This document shows, piece by piece, positions 13,081 through 13,095 of a stretch of 13,095 nt of DNA. Numbering within the stretch: the stretch's first letter is position 1; each line of letters starts with the position of its first letter. The position numbers and the translations under genes are program-made. Origin of the DNA: DASUMF01 sp040510575 (GTDB taxonomy: Bacteria > Actinomycetota > Acidimicrobiia > IMCC26256 > DASPTH01). The notes below the pieces were generated by a model. It had not been told where the DNA came from. It was given only the letters and a program-made list of their open reading frames with translations, and searched no databases. The stretch spans positions 1 to 13,095 of the forward strand of contig JBEVIU010000156.1 of NCBI GenBank assembly GCA_040510575.1. The letters are read 5' to 3'.

Positions 13081-13095
13081 GCTGCCCGCACTGAG
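13070..13095 (+). repeat. 12-bp direct repeat at the mog stop codon
   Basis: GCCCGCACTGAG occurs at 13070-13081 and 13084-13095, separated by CT, a 14-bp period. The first copy contains the mog stop codon. The window ends with the second copy, so further copies may follow. Confidence 0.75.

Overview
The window is a GC-rich, gene-dense stretch in which every convincing gene lies on the + strand. Gene content and order (carB-pyrD-pyrF-mihF-gmk-rpoZ-coaBC-metK-priA-def-fmt-rsmB-rpe-mog) closely match the housekeeping island I know from Mycobacterium and Streptomyces. The actinobacterial IHF-like protein next to gmk-rpoZ, the helicase-dead PriA and the actinobacterial form of CoaBC all point to the phylum Actinomycetota. 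A short group-I-like PyrF and a class 1B-like PyrD set it apart from mycobacteria. A deep branch such as Acidimicrobiia is possible, but that is inference.

Layout. 1-3216: end of a pyrimidine operon (3' half of carB, then pyrD and pyrF, with a 7-nt gap and an ATGA overlap). It covers carbamoyl phosphate supply, dihydroorotate oxidation and OMP decarboxylation to UMP. 3217-3311: intergenic region with a promoter (TTGCGC, 16 bp, TATACT) and a Shine-Dalgarno. 3312-4667: mihF, gmk and rpoZ (nucleoid protein, GMP kinase, RNA polymerase omega). 4702-9087: coaBC, metK and priA (coenzyme A, S-adenosylmethionine, replication restart). 9111-11831: def, fmt and rsmB, covering N-formylation of initiator tRNA, removal of the formyl group and 16S rRNA m5C967 methylation. 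11912-13080: rpe and a MogA/MoaB-type molybdopterin gene, overlapping as GTGA. The longest gene-free stretch is 113 nt (4219-4331). I found no tRNA, rRNA, CRISPR array, insertion sequence, phage gene or riboswitch.

No obviously new multi-gene system is present. The less expected signals are small. A TGGTAYCCTGG element recurs inside the 3' end of gmk and directly before def, and a related TACGTT box sits 6 nt before the rpe ATG; both def and rpe look leaderless. A perfect 9-bp hairpin straddles the rpoZ stop codon. A 14-bp palindrome lies in the rpoZ leader. priA contains an in-frame 15-bp triplication. Short direct repeats occur before rpe and at the mog stop. CoaBC and PriA lack residues that are catalytic in E. 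coli. carB has a longer hydrophilic linker in its allosteric domain, and pyrD has no pyrK beside it.
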